A program made the position numbers and the translations under genes. Source: Anadara kagoshimensis (lineage: Eukaryota > Mollusca > Bivalvia > Arcoida > Arcidae). From it: a stretch of DNA of 64,000 bases. This document shows positions 44,030 through 54,800 of this stretch, piece after piece. The DNA lies in NCBI GenBank assembly GCA_021292105.1, contig CM037870.1:62956167-63020166 (forward strand), written 5' to 3'. Each line of letters begins with the position of its first letter. The stretch's first letter is position 1. The notes under the pieces are model-generated. The model saw only the letters and a list, made by a program, of their open reading frames with translations. It searched no databases and was not told the origin of the DNA.

Positions 44030-44185
44030 TTTCGGTCGACATAAAATTATCTCGACATGTTGACTTAATACCACGACAAGTCGAGAAAATGTGATGGAAA
44101 GTTGTGATAGTAAAGTAAAAGGTTGAGATAAATAACACGACATGTCAAGATACTTATGTCGAGATATTTACCATGACCAGTCGAC
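44030..44185. repeat. Degenerate cluster of TCGACATGTCGA-type palindromes
   Basis: GGTCGACATAAAATTATCTCGACATGTTGA, ACGACAAGTCGAGA, ACGACATGTCAAGA, ATGTCGAGATA and CAGTCGACAC follow one another. Each is a diverged half or whole of the palindrome CGACATGTCG plus GAGATA. Confidence 0.6.
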
Positions 44186-44493
44186 ACTCATTGAGTGTTT
44201 GCATCATTTGAATGTGATGTCAAAACTCAATGATCTAAATGTATACAATAAAGTTGTTATCTTTGGATATTTGTAATTGTGAGTGGAAATATAGAAAACG
44301 TTTTTAGCTCAAAACTTAGTTTAAGCAGAATGATGTTTTCAACTTTTTAGTTTTGTCATGTTTAGTCATGTTGTGGCCTTGAGCAAGTTATTTAACAGTG
44401 CTGCTGAGGATTACCGGGACTGATGGGAATTAACCTGTTGTCTCGGTGAGCTAGCTCTTAAATGTCGTCCTTAGAGCGCGTTAGTACAAAGAA

Positions 44494-44505
44494 CACACAC
44501 ACACA

Positions 44506-44541
<36 letters not shown>
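44494..44541. repeat. (AC)n microsatellite
   Basis: About 23 AC units with one CC interruption. Confidence 0.95.
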
Positions 44542-44545
<4 letters not shown>

Positions 44546-44671
44546 ACTGTCAGTGAGTCAGGGTTACATCGGGTTAGCCTAGTGCAATCTAACTGACACT
44601 AGTACCACGTACAGTGAGAATCGTGATTAAAATACGCCCAAACAAGCCTTTAATATGTTTCCATGGATTGG

Positions 44672-44820
44672 TCGAATGGAGTTTTACATCAAAGTCAATA
44701 ATCTATTTCACACATATCGATAGGTTACCAGCTATACGTGAAGTGGCAGAAATTTTTACCTTTGGGGTGCGCCCAGGGCAATATATAGGGAAGGTTCATT
44801 AACTTGCCACGCCTAGCTGT
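44672..44820 (-). mobile_element. SINE family 2, 3' fragment
   Basis: GATAGGTTACCAGCTATACG, GGGGTGCGCCCAGGGCAATA and CTTGCCACGCCTAGCTGTGA match the 3' half of the other reverse copies. The head is missing. Confidence 0.6.
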
Positions 44821-44977
44821 GATTTTGACATGTATTGGCATGGTTGTTTTTGATGTTCAGAAAATTAAGATGTCATCTGCATTCAGTTTTGACAAAAATG
44901 CTTATTTGTAATTCCAGTAGAGATTACCATTTTTTAATTTAGGTTAAGACAGATCTAAAGAAATTATTGTGAAACTA

Positions 44978-45042
44978 AAGCCTGGAGCTTTATGTACAAG
45001 CCTGGAGCTTTATGTACAAGCCTGGAGCTTTATGTACAAGCC
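44978..45042. repeat. 20-bp direct repeat, just over three copies
   Basis: AAGCCTGGAGCTTTATGTAC occurs three times in exact tandem and is followed by AAGCC. Confidence 0.97.
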
Positions 45043-45258
45043 TTTTCGAAAAACAAAACAAATCCATTGCTTTACAGGCAACAAAAACGATGATGTGTCC
45101 CAATCTCATTATATACATATGTATACACGTTGTTTGATGTGATCTTTTGATAATTGACGTGAACGTTCTCCGTAAGGGATAATAGATTGTTTCAGTAATG
45201 ATCAATGCATCATTAGAGATGGACATCATTTTAATTTGTTTACGCCGAAACCGTATCC

Positions 45259-45494
45259 TACGGCGGCGTGGAAGGGCCACATGAAAAAAAAATCTTTCGA
45301 AAACGAAATGGTAATTCGTCCGAACGATTTAACTTATTCGTTCGATTTAAAAACTAATTTTTCTTTACGGAATATCCATTCGTTGAAACGCAAAACTAAT
45401 TTGTTCCAACAAAATAACAATTCTTTCGAATGAAAAAGTATTTCGTTCGAACGATTCATCTGTTTGTTTCATTTGGCCCTTCAACTCCGCCGTA
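45259..45494. mobile_element. MITE with GGCGG inverted ends (family M3)
   Basis: The ends TACGGCGGCGTGGAAGGGCC and TACGGCGGAGTTGAAGGGCC (right end, reverse strand) match over about 25 bp with a TA at each edge. The 236-bp interior is packed with TTCGTTCGAACGA-like palindromic words. No coding content. Confidence 0.85.
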
Positions 45495-45583
45495 ATATTC
45501 AGATGTATTTCGACATGTAAATGTCACACGATAATTCCATATATTAATATTTCATACGTGCATATTAAAACCACATGTATATC

Positions 45584-45652
45584 ATCATCATTACCATCAT
45601 CATCATCGTCGTCGTCGTCGACGAATCATCATCATCATCATCATCATCATCA
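45584..45652. repeat. (ATC)n/(GTC)n trinucleotide repeat
   Basis: ATC units grade into five GTC units, then return to ATC. Confidence 0.93.
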
Positions 45653-45699
45653 CGAATCTTAAATAAGTTCTAATGAAACAATATGCTTTATATTTTATT

Positions 45700-45780
45700 T
45701 GTAGTAACAAAAAATTTACCTGATTTAAGTTAAGGAACGTCTTAGTTAAGGAATGATTGTAAAACCGAGTCCTGTCTTAA
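45700..45780. mobile_element. MITE family M4, right-end fragment
   Basis: GATTTAAGTTAAGGAACGTC and TTAGTTAAGGAATGATTGTA match the right inverted repeat of the intact M4 element at 48319-48575. A second scrap (AGATTTAAGTTAAGAATTGA) is at about 45924. The rest of 45781-46690 shows no clear feature. Confidence 0.65.
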
Positions 45781-46690
45781 CTATAAACTCTCCGTCCGTA
45801 TGTGTGGGTTTTATCTTTTCAAGATATTTGTACAACTGCTGATTGCTATCGTTAGGTATCTAGGTATCGACATTTGTTCAAACGGTTTTCTTTCTAGTAC
45901 CATAGAATAATGTCAAAATTTGCCAGATTTAAGTTAAGAATTGATTTTGAGATTTTGAAAGCGAGTGGGGGATCGAGGTGGGGTCTAGTTTCTTAATGTT
46001 GAATTGACTAAATACAATCAAATATTGTTAGATTTGTGGTATATATTCATAGCCGAGGTTCCATTTTTCATAACTCTTTTTTTCATTTCCCACACTTTTG
46101 TCTACCTGCAATTTTCAAATAAAGAATTATTTTAAATATTACACAATATAATGCACTTGTTCGTTAGGTTTTTCGTTGGGTCGTTTCGTTGGGTTCGTTG
46201 GGTTTTCGATATTTCTGTGCTGTACAAGTTTTAGCTGAAACTTGTAATATACCTAGTTAGTATTCCAATGTGGCATATCTTAACATATTACCCAATATCT
46301 CACCAGTCATTCACAAATAATGTTACGCACATATAAATAATTGTATTTAAACAATATTGTCTACATATAGAAATATCGTGACTTGCAAATTCCATATAGA
46401 TCACTAATATCACGGTTTCTATGGCAACATATCATAAATAATTCATTATATGCTTTGTCATTATAATATTAACGGATTAACTCGTAATTTGGTTTGGAAT
46501 ACTGTTTATATAAATGAATGATTAACGCTACCAATGTTCCTTTTTCCCTTTCCGCTTTTTTTCAATAATTTATATTATTGGGCAGATTATAAAGGCCCAA
46601 TTACTTAGTAACATTCATTCATTCATACATAGTTAGTCTTGTAGTCCTTTACTGGTTGGCTTTGTACCAGAATAATGGACATTGGGAACA

Positions 46691-47050
46691 GGTGAACTAG
46701 CGCTGTAAAGGTCACCATAATTAGGCACAAGTTGAACTAGCGCTGTAAAGGTCACCATAATTAGGCACAAGGTGAACTAGCGCTGTAAAGGTCACCATAA
46801 TTAGGCACAAGGTGAACTAGCGCTGTAAAGGTCACCATAATTAGGCACAAGGTGAACTAGCGCTGTAAAGGTCACCATAATTAGGCACAAGGTGAACTAG
46901 CGCTGTAAAGGTCACCATAATTAGGCACAAGGTGAACTAGCGCTGTAAAGGTCACCATAATTAGGCACAAGGTGAACTAGCGCTGTAAAGGTCACCATAA
47001 TTAGGCACAAGGTGAACTAGCGCTGTAAAGGTCACCATAATTAGGCACAA
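46691..47050. repeat. 40-bp minisatellite, nine copies
   Basis: Nine almost identical 40-bp units (GGTGAACTAGCGCTGTAAAG plus GTCACCATAATTAGGCACAA) with perfect spacing and essentially one substitution (GTTGAAC in copy 2). The uniformity indicates recent expansion. Confidence 0.97.
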
Positions 47051-47162
47051 GTACAAAGCAGATCAGAAACACTTGTACTAAACTTGTGTTTAAATCAATC
47101 CTTGAGATGAATAAGAAAATTGTCTCGTCACGAAGGCCTGAAAAATTGCTGATGTGACGTGA

Positions 47163-47375
47163 AACATTCAAACAAACAAACAAACAACCGATCGAACGAA
47201 CGACGAACAGACTGACAGACTGACCAACTGACCAAACAAACAACCTTTCGACCGAACAAACAGCCAAACGACCAAAGAACTGACCGACAAATCAACCAAG
47301 CAACCGTGCCAAGCGAGCGAGCGACCAACCAACCGACCGACCGACCGACCGACCGAACGACCAACCAACCTACAA
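47163..47375. repeat. Cryptically simple AAC/GAC tetranucleotide region
   Basis: A mix of AAAC, GAAC, GACC and AACC units without a fixed order, ending in a run of six GACC. The reverse-strand Val/Arg/Ser-rich open frames here reflect this composition. Confidence 0.85.
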
Positions 47376-47613
47376 CCGATAATCAGTTTATCGATACGAT
47401 CGTTTATTAACTATATATATCAGAATCCAAGAATCGATTTTCCTGTACACTCAGTTTCTCGAATGAGAAGAATGTTCAGTAACAAGTACGTGGGTGGAGA
47501 ATGACCTTTTAAGTCCCAGTCAAGATTCTGGTGGTCAGTTCAGGGATGATGGAGAATCACACAAACAAAACCACTAACCTTCGGCAGGTGAAATGAATAA
47601 TATATCCTTCTTA

Positions 47614-48224
47614 CACCAGGATCCGACAAGCTAGCAGACAAATGTTCACACTAGGAGCTACCCACACCAGGATCCGACAAGCTAGCAGACAAATGTTCAC
47701 ACTAGGAGCTACCCACACCAGGATCCGACAAGCTAGCAGACAAATGGTCACACTAGAAGCTACCCACACCAGGATCCGACAGGCTAGCAGACAAATGTTC
47801 ACACTAGGAGCTACCCACACCAGGATCCGACAGGCTAGCAGACAAATGTTCACACTAGAAGCTACCCACACCAGGATCCGACAGGCTAGCAGACAAATGT
47901 TCACACTAGGAGCTACCCACACCAGGATCCGACATGCTAGCAGACAAATGTTCACACTAGGAGCTACCCACACCAGGATCCGACAAGCTAGCAGACAAAT
48001 GTTCACACTAGGAGCTACCCACACCAGGATCTGACAAGCTAGCAGACAAATGTTCACACTAGGAGCTACCCACACCAGGATCCGACAAGCTAGCAGACAA
48101 ATGTTCACACTAGGAGCTACCCACACCAGGATCCGACATGCTAGCAGACAAATGTTCACACTAGGAGCTACCCACACCAGGATCCGACAAGCTAGCAGAC
48201 AAATGTTCACACTAGGAGCTACCT
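47614..48224. repeat. 51-bp minisatellite, twelve copies (unrelated to the 20-27 kb satellite)
   Basis: Units of CACCAGGATCCGACAAGCTA, GCAGACAAATGTTCACACT and AGGAGCTACCCA. Variants are AAGCTAGC/AGGCTAGC/ATGCTAGC and GGAGCT/GAAGCT. Both strands stay open because 51 is 17 codons; no gene inferred. Confidence 0.96.
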
Positions 48225-48318
48225 AGAGTTGAAATCAACCCTAGATGTAGTTCTAAGCACCAAGCTATATAAATATTCAGCCCTCTTCTATATAAATCCC
48301 ACATGTATAACCGCCCTG

Positions 48319-48575
48319 TCCCCAGTTTCACAATCATTCCTTAGCTAAGGTTTTCCTTAACTTAAATTTAGGAAATTTTTGTAATCGTTTTTTGGAACTA
48401 CCGGTGATTATTTTTGTCAAAACTAAATGCAAATGTTTTAATCTAGAAGTGGTCTTAAAAATGACACCTTAAATTTCTAAATATTTTGAACATTAACAAA
48501 ATTTTAAAGATTTGAAATTTTGCAAGATTTAAGTTAAGAAAAATCTTAGCTAAGGAATGATTGTGAAACCGGGGC
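48319..48575. mobile_element. MITE family M4, intact copy
   Basis: Inverted repeats of about 45 bp begin CCCCAGTTTCACAATCATTC and CCCCGGTTTCACAATCATTC (reverse strand), running through TTAGCTAAG and TTAACTTAAAT. The element is 257 bp with no coding frame. It ends 123 bp before an exon. Fragments occur at 45700, 55194-55307/57065-57255 and about 57730. Confidence 0.9.
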
Positions 48576-48698
48576 CTGACCCTATATAAATAACCTATCT
48601 ACTTTTGTTTAGTCCCATGAATGGTCTTTATACACAGGTTTTACTGTTTATGCTCTGTAAGTAATGACATTTATTTTTGTTTTTATTTTTACTTGCAG

Positions 48699-48803
48699 AC
48701 CGAACACCTTGAGCCATTAGAACACGGTGATATTATTGTAGCCTTAGCACCATTATTAGAAAGAGCACACCCAACAGAAGACACGTGTAAATTCTTTAGC
48801 AAG
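48699..48803 (+). CDS. Unidentified gene, exon a
   Basis: The acceptor TTTTTACTTGCAG ends at 48698 and the donor GTAAGT starts at 48804. It holds 35 codons with both ends in phase 0, beginning TEHLEPLEHGD and ending DTCKFFSK. If read through the donor, the frame stays open by chance to 49025. Confidence 0.75.
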
Positions 48804-51800
48804 GTAAGTCTGATTCTAGTGTCCTTTCTGGTAGTGTCAAACTGCAAATATATTAAAACCCTAATAGGCTTCAGCAGCAGTGTCCCACGTAGTGTCTCAT
48901 ATCTTAAACGTGGAACTGTTATGGGAATAGTTTGCATTGCTTATTCTGGAAAAACGCAGCTATTTCATTTCATCTCATTCTCTAAGTCACAAATGGGTGA
49001 TGCCTATCTCGTGACACGCTGGTGAATCCCCATTTAGAAATAGAAAATATGCCATTGATATATATTGGATCTTTTTGTCACGTGGAATTTTTCTTGGCCC
49101 ATGTAATACCAACTGATTCGAACGCAATCATAGACACTGTTTATTGATTTCAAAATCGTCTGATCAAAACAAAATTTGAAAAAAATAAAATAAATTAGTC
49201 TTTTCAATAAAGAAATCATAATCGAGAATCTAGTGTTAAAATAATACATACCAGAATGTGATATTAAAACTTCGAATGTATGCTGTAATCGAAAAAAGAA
49301 AAAAACCCACAGATCATTATTTTTTTTAAAACAATATCGGTGTGTTATTTGTGCCTCTTATCCCGATGTATCGGCTCGTGGCACAGAATTGGTTAATCAA
49401 ATTGTCATTTGTTTTATTGGGGTTATTATGTCGTGAATTATAGCAGGAAGTAAAGAGAAAGTTCCTAGATTACTGAGTTTTTCACAATTTTCCTTGTGTG
49501 TCTTTACATGTGTAATGGCAACCTAACTTATTATTACGTTGTTAGCTAGACTAGGTAAAGTCTCCGAGGATCCGGTTGACCAAGGTTCCGTTATCTTACC
49601 TAAGTTGTAGCGAAATTGTATAATTATTTTGTATTGAGCAAAATATTTGCATGTTAAACATCAAATAAAAGTGATATTGTGTATAAAAAAAAAAAATAAA
49701 TAAAAAATAAAATATATATACGACTATATCAACTATTTTAATTTCAATTTCAATTATTCAGACTAAGGGACCTTCGAAAACCCTGATGTGTTATTATTAT
49801 GAAGCGAAATAGAAAACGAACACGGAAGACAGTAATATTTCAGTATATAATATCCGGTTGGCGTTTATAATAAAGACAGCTGGCTGCAATGCTCGAATTT
49901 CCACAACTTCAGCCCCACCTACAGATGTTTTATAATTTATATGAAAGTATTTCCTCATGCTGTGTTTCCTTTTCGACTCATTCCATTTGCCAATAATTTA
50001 ATTTAGATAAACTTTGACTATTTTCATTTAAATGTGTCATCAGTGGCGGAATAAACCAATGTACCAGCTTACGGACCAGTGTGCCCTTTATCGCCTATTT
50101 TCCAATCCCACTCGATAGTGATCAAATGTGACAATTTGTTAGCTCGTTTTCCGAAGGTCGTTGGTTTTTTCCTGGTACAAAGATTTACTTCACGATTTTA
50201 AACAAAACAAGGCATCAAAGTGATACTAATCCCCTAGCGATGGAATTGTATACCCGCTGTGGGTTAAAACGTGAACTAAAGTTGAATCAAAATGATCACG
50301 GAAATATTTCACTCAAAAAAGGGCATTAACTCTGTCAAATTGGGTTCTCCAGTTACAAAACACAAACTAGTACGAAAAAGTAATGTCTCGTATCAAGTTT
50401 TATTAAACCCTGTTGAGAAATAAAGTTGTGAGAGCGCTGACAGAAATATTTCACTCAAATAAACAAAGGGCGATAACCCTGTCGATTTGGGTATGCCAAT
50501 TACAAAACACTAACCGGTCCCTAGTCCTAGAAATTAACATTCAAGATTTTCTGAAACTGTATTGAGAAATTAAGTTGTTAGAGCGTTGGTAAGGAAAGCG
50601 TAACATACGTACGCACATAAGGGCCAAATGCTATATCCGCTACAAACTTCGATAGCGATGGGATAATAAGACGTTGGTATTCGGAGAAAAACATACTAAA
50701 ATTTATTCAAATATGAAGAAATTACCTTTTTTGCTATATTCAAGTATATCGATATGAAAAGTTTCAAAGTAACATCTTTAACCTTTATAAAAGCTTTTGT
50801 TGCTTTATTTATGAACGTGTTGACCTTACTCTTACTGTACTTAGAAAGTCATACCCTGACGATATTTTTCATTAATTCAAATTATAGTGCAATTTAAAAC
50901 AAACAAGCAATCCAGGTTCAAGTAACGAATCCAAAAGCAAAGTAGAAATTTCGAAACACGTGAACTTACACACGGAAAATGAGGCCGGGTGTTCCGGAAG
51001 GACAAAACCATAAACACCCTTAGTGCCGTCTGTAATTAAGCCTTATAATTTACTTGAGTAATCGAAAACGAACATAACAATCTATACCCACACCAAAACA
51101 AAAAAGCAAAGTAAAATCTTTGAAACTGGCAAATAAAGTTAAACACGTGAACTCCCAACAGGGAAGTGAGACCGGGTGTTCCGGTAGGGTTAGTACCTTT
51201 CATCTGAATGATGATACGTAATTATTTTACCTGTAGTGTTTTAAACTTACTTTAGCTCTGATTGTAATTTATTTTGTGTAATATTACATTATACCGGATA
51301 ACTCCTATTAAGATCTTACAAAGTATGATTTCTCAACGTAAAAAACCATAGAAATACCACTATTTGAAATATTTATGTTTTGGTTGCCTTGGTTACTTTT
51401 TCATATAAATGACTGGCTTTATTTATATCGACACCTGTGTAAAAGACTCAAATTGCTTCCTGCTACAACATAACTTATCCATAGGCAAACAACATTGACC
51501 TGTCCGCTTGACCTTTTTTAAATATCTATTACGGACCATTACATTTTGTAAAGGGTACACAGGTGTTCATATTAAAAGAAAAGTACATTGTTTATATATT
51601 AACTGTGAATCCTAACACTACCCATGTATTTGGTGGATAAGTGTATATGAATACTCCCCATGAAAAGTCAAGCAGACAGGTCAATGTGGGTTGTCTATAC
51701 GAAGTGTTGTATGAAATAAACTCCGATTGTTATACTGTATCCATTTATCATGCATAGAAATTAATGTAGCTCTTTCGATTATGCTCTTATTGGTAAATTT

Positions 51801-54800
51801 CTCCGTTCGTATGTATATCAAAAACAAACATCCGAATCCATGTCTGAATCACAACCTAGAAACAAAACAAAAACTTTGGAAATGACAAATTAGGTTAAAT
51901 AAACTTCCACCAGGGAAGTGATGCCAGGTGCTCTGGAAGGATAAGCACCCACTGTTTAGCTATCTACACTTGCCATTTGTGTAATCAAAATTGAATGAAA
52001 GAAACATCGAACTATGGCCAAGGCAATCCTGGACACAGAGATCATATTTATTAAGAAATGGAATTTTGCTTTTTTGCAATTTCCAGCCTCTCCATAACCC
52101 CATGGTAGAAAAAAAGTAACATTCCATTTCTTATATTTACAATCTTTCAAAGACATGAAAAAGTTTTTATTGTCATGATGACAATAAAATTACTTGTATT
52201 TCTATACTAGCGGTTGAAAGAATCACTTTGTTGGAACAGCTTTGGTTTTGACTGACGTGAGGCTCCGACTGTTTATCTAATTGATCATCGATGTAACCCC
52301 TTCTCCTACACACATCTGTTGGCATTTTGAAAAATGTTGTCTATGACGTCAAACTCCGTCATGTCGCGTGGGCATCTCCATGATGTTATGGGGATTGTCT
52401 TGATAATGTGTTTCATATATGGAAACATAATAGAATACAGACTCTGCCATAGTATATTAACATCATAAGCAAGAGAATCAGGTATATTGCTGCATTGAAA
52501 AGGAAAGTTGACAATAGAAAAATTGAAACCATCACGTTTGTCATAATGGAGGTATAAGGCTAAATATGAAGCAGAATTTGAAGAATCAGTCGTATCTTAT
52601 ATTTCAAGCAAACCGTAGTTATCTCAAAATGTACGACTTTTAATAGATAGAATGTTATCTTTATATCTGTATGTAGAGTTGAATGATTCTTTCCAGTTTA
52701 ACAAGGTTCTAAAACATTTAGCAAGCAATGGTGCATAGTTTGTGCCCACTTGTATACCGATTGTTTCTTGGAAAATCATATTACCAAACATTTTTTTGTC
52801 TTCATAACATCTCAGAAGAACTAGTGCAAACAAATGATTAGTCTATGATCGATGCGCTACATGCAATCAGCCAGAAGATCTGGGAGACAGTAGAGTGACC
52901 AACACAATGGGCCCAGTCTTTAGGGATCATCCTACCCAAGAAAGACAACCTACAACTGTGCAATAACTACTAATATGCCATCCTAGCAAAGTGATGCTCA
53001 AGACCATATTTAACAGGTTAAGACCCCAAGTTGAAGCAATTAAAGCTGAAGACCAGGCATGATTCAGGGCAAGATACAGCACAACTGAGCAGATTTTCAA
53101 TCTAAGGATTCGGTGCGAGAGATACCTTCAACACCAACAAGAACTCTACCACGCATTCATAGACTTCAAGAAGGCATTCGGCACTCTGGGCGACCACGAA
53201 CTACTACAACATCAACGCAAACCTCATCCGCGCCATACAGAACCTCTACGACAAGACCAGTAGTGCAGTTTACCTCAACAGGGACATTGGAGATTGGTTC
53301 CGAACCACAGTTGGAGTGAGACAAGGATGTTTGCTCTCTCTGACACTCTTCAATGTTTTCCTTGAAAGAATTATGACAGATGCACTTGAAGACCACCAAG
53401 GAACAGTCAGCATTGGTGGCAGAACAATCACAAATCTGCGTTTTGCTGATGATATAGACGGACTCGCAGGCTCAGAACAAGAACTGGAGAACCTGGTCAG
53501 GCAACTAGACAGATCCACCACAGCTTACGGCATGGAAATCAGTGCAAACAAAACAAAACTGATGACAAACAATGACAATGGCATCCAAGCTAACATCACT
53601 GCCAACAGAGTAAAGCTTGAAACCATGAAGAATTTAAAATACCTTGGAGCAATAGTTTCAGATGGGGGTCCAAGCCTGAAGTATTAGCCAGCTGTAACAC
53701 AAGCCAAGTTGAACACCATTTGCAAGGACAAGGCAATCAACCTCAGCTCAAAGATAAGACTCATGCGTTCCCTTATCTACTCAGTTTTCCTGTATGCTTG
53801 TGAAACATTGGCCCTTACAGCAGAATTAGAGAAGAGAATTCAGGCCTCAGAAATGAGATGCTTCAGAAGACTGCTTGACATCTCTTACAAAGACCACATA
53901 ATCAATGAGGAAGTCAAAAACAGAATAAGGTAAGCCATTGGTCCCTATGAAGACCTTCTTACCACCATCAAGAAGCGCAAACTAAAATGGTTTTGGCCAC
54001 GTAACAAGAGGAGAGGGGCTTGCCAAGACAGTGCTCCAGGGAACAGTCAGAGGAGGAAGAAAGAGAGGAAGACAGAAGAAGAGATGGGGAGACAAAATCA
54101 CAGAATGGACAGGATTGAAGCTGAGCGAGGCGGTCAAATGTGCGAAGGACAGGGATGGATGGAGAGGACTGGTTGACACTTCACCTGTAGCGCCCCAATG
54201 GCAACCGCCATTGGCAGGTGAGGTGAGGTGAGATGTTTGTCTGTGGAAAACTCTAACATTTTGTTGATGGTACCTTCAGTATATTTTTGTTTGTATGTAA
54301 TCCGCATGGTGCTTGACAAATTAAAAATTAAAACAGTATTTCAACTTAAGAGATTTTTCGTTAAATATTACATGCTCTTGTTTGGAACAACAATAACATC
54401 GAAAAAACAAATTTAATGAACAAAATTGACAAATTGCCAAAATTCCATGAATTGATGAATTAATAATAGAATTTGTATCAGTGAGATAATCGTTAGTGTA
54501 CTCAGTAAACAATGCACTCAGATAATACACTAATGCATAATTCATTTTATACCACATTTGATGACATTTATATCACAATCATTTATCTTAACTGAGCTGA
54601 AGTTAAAATACAGTACAGACCTGTCGAAAGTTTAACCCTGAGCTAACTTAGGCAGTCGTAGCTCGGCTCTCAAATAGCCGATATATGGATTTGTGACTGT
54701 CGACAGTTAAATATAGGTCAGTTGCCAAAAAAATAGTTAAATCATTCATTTTCATTGGGGGGGGGCAATTTTTGTAGTTTTAATGGAAAGTCTGAACCAT

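Noticed and set aside
47611-48210. Possible CRISPR-like array from regular 51-bp or 40-bp repeats
   Set aside because: Units are contiguous with no unique spacers, and the genome is clearly eukaryotic.
48610-48634. Tiny 25-nt exon upstream of exon a (TTTGTTTAG acceptor, ACACAG donor)
   Set aside because: The sites are weak, the segment is too short to judge coding, and no phase constraint supports it.
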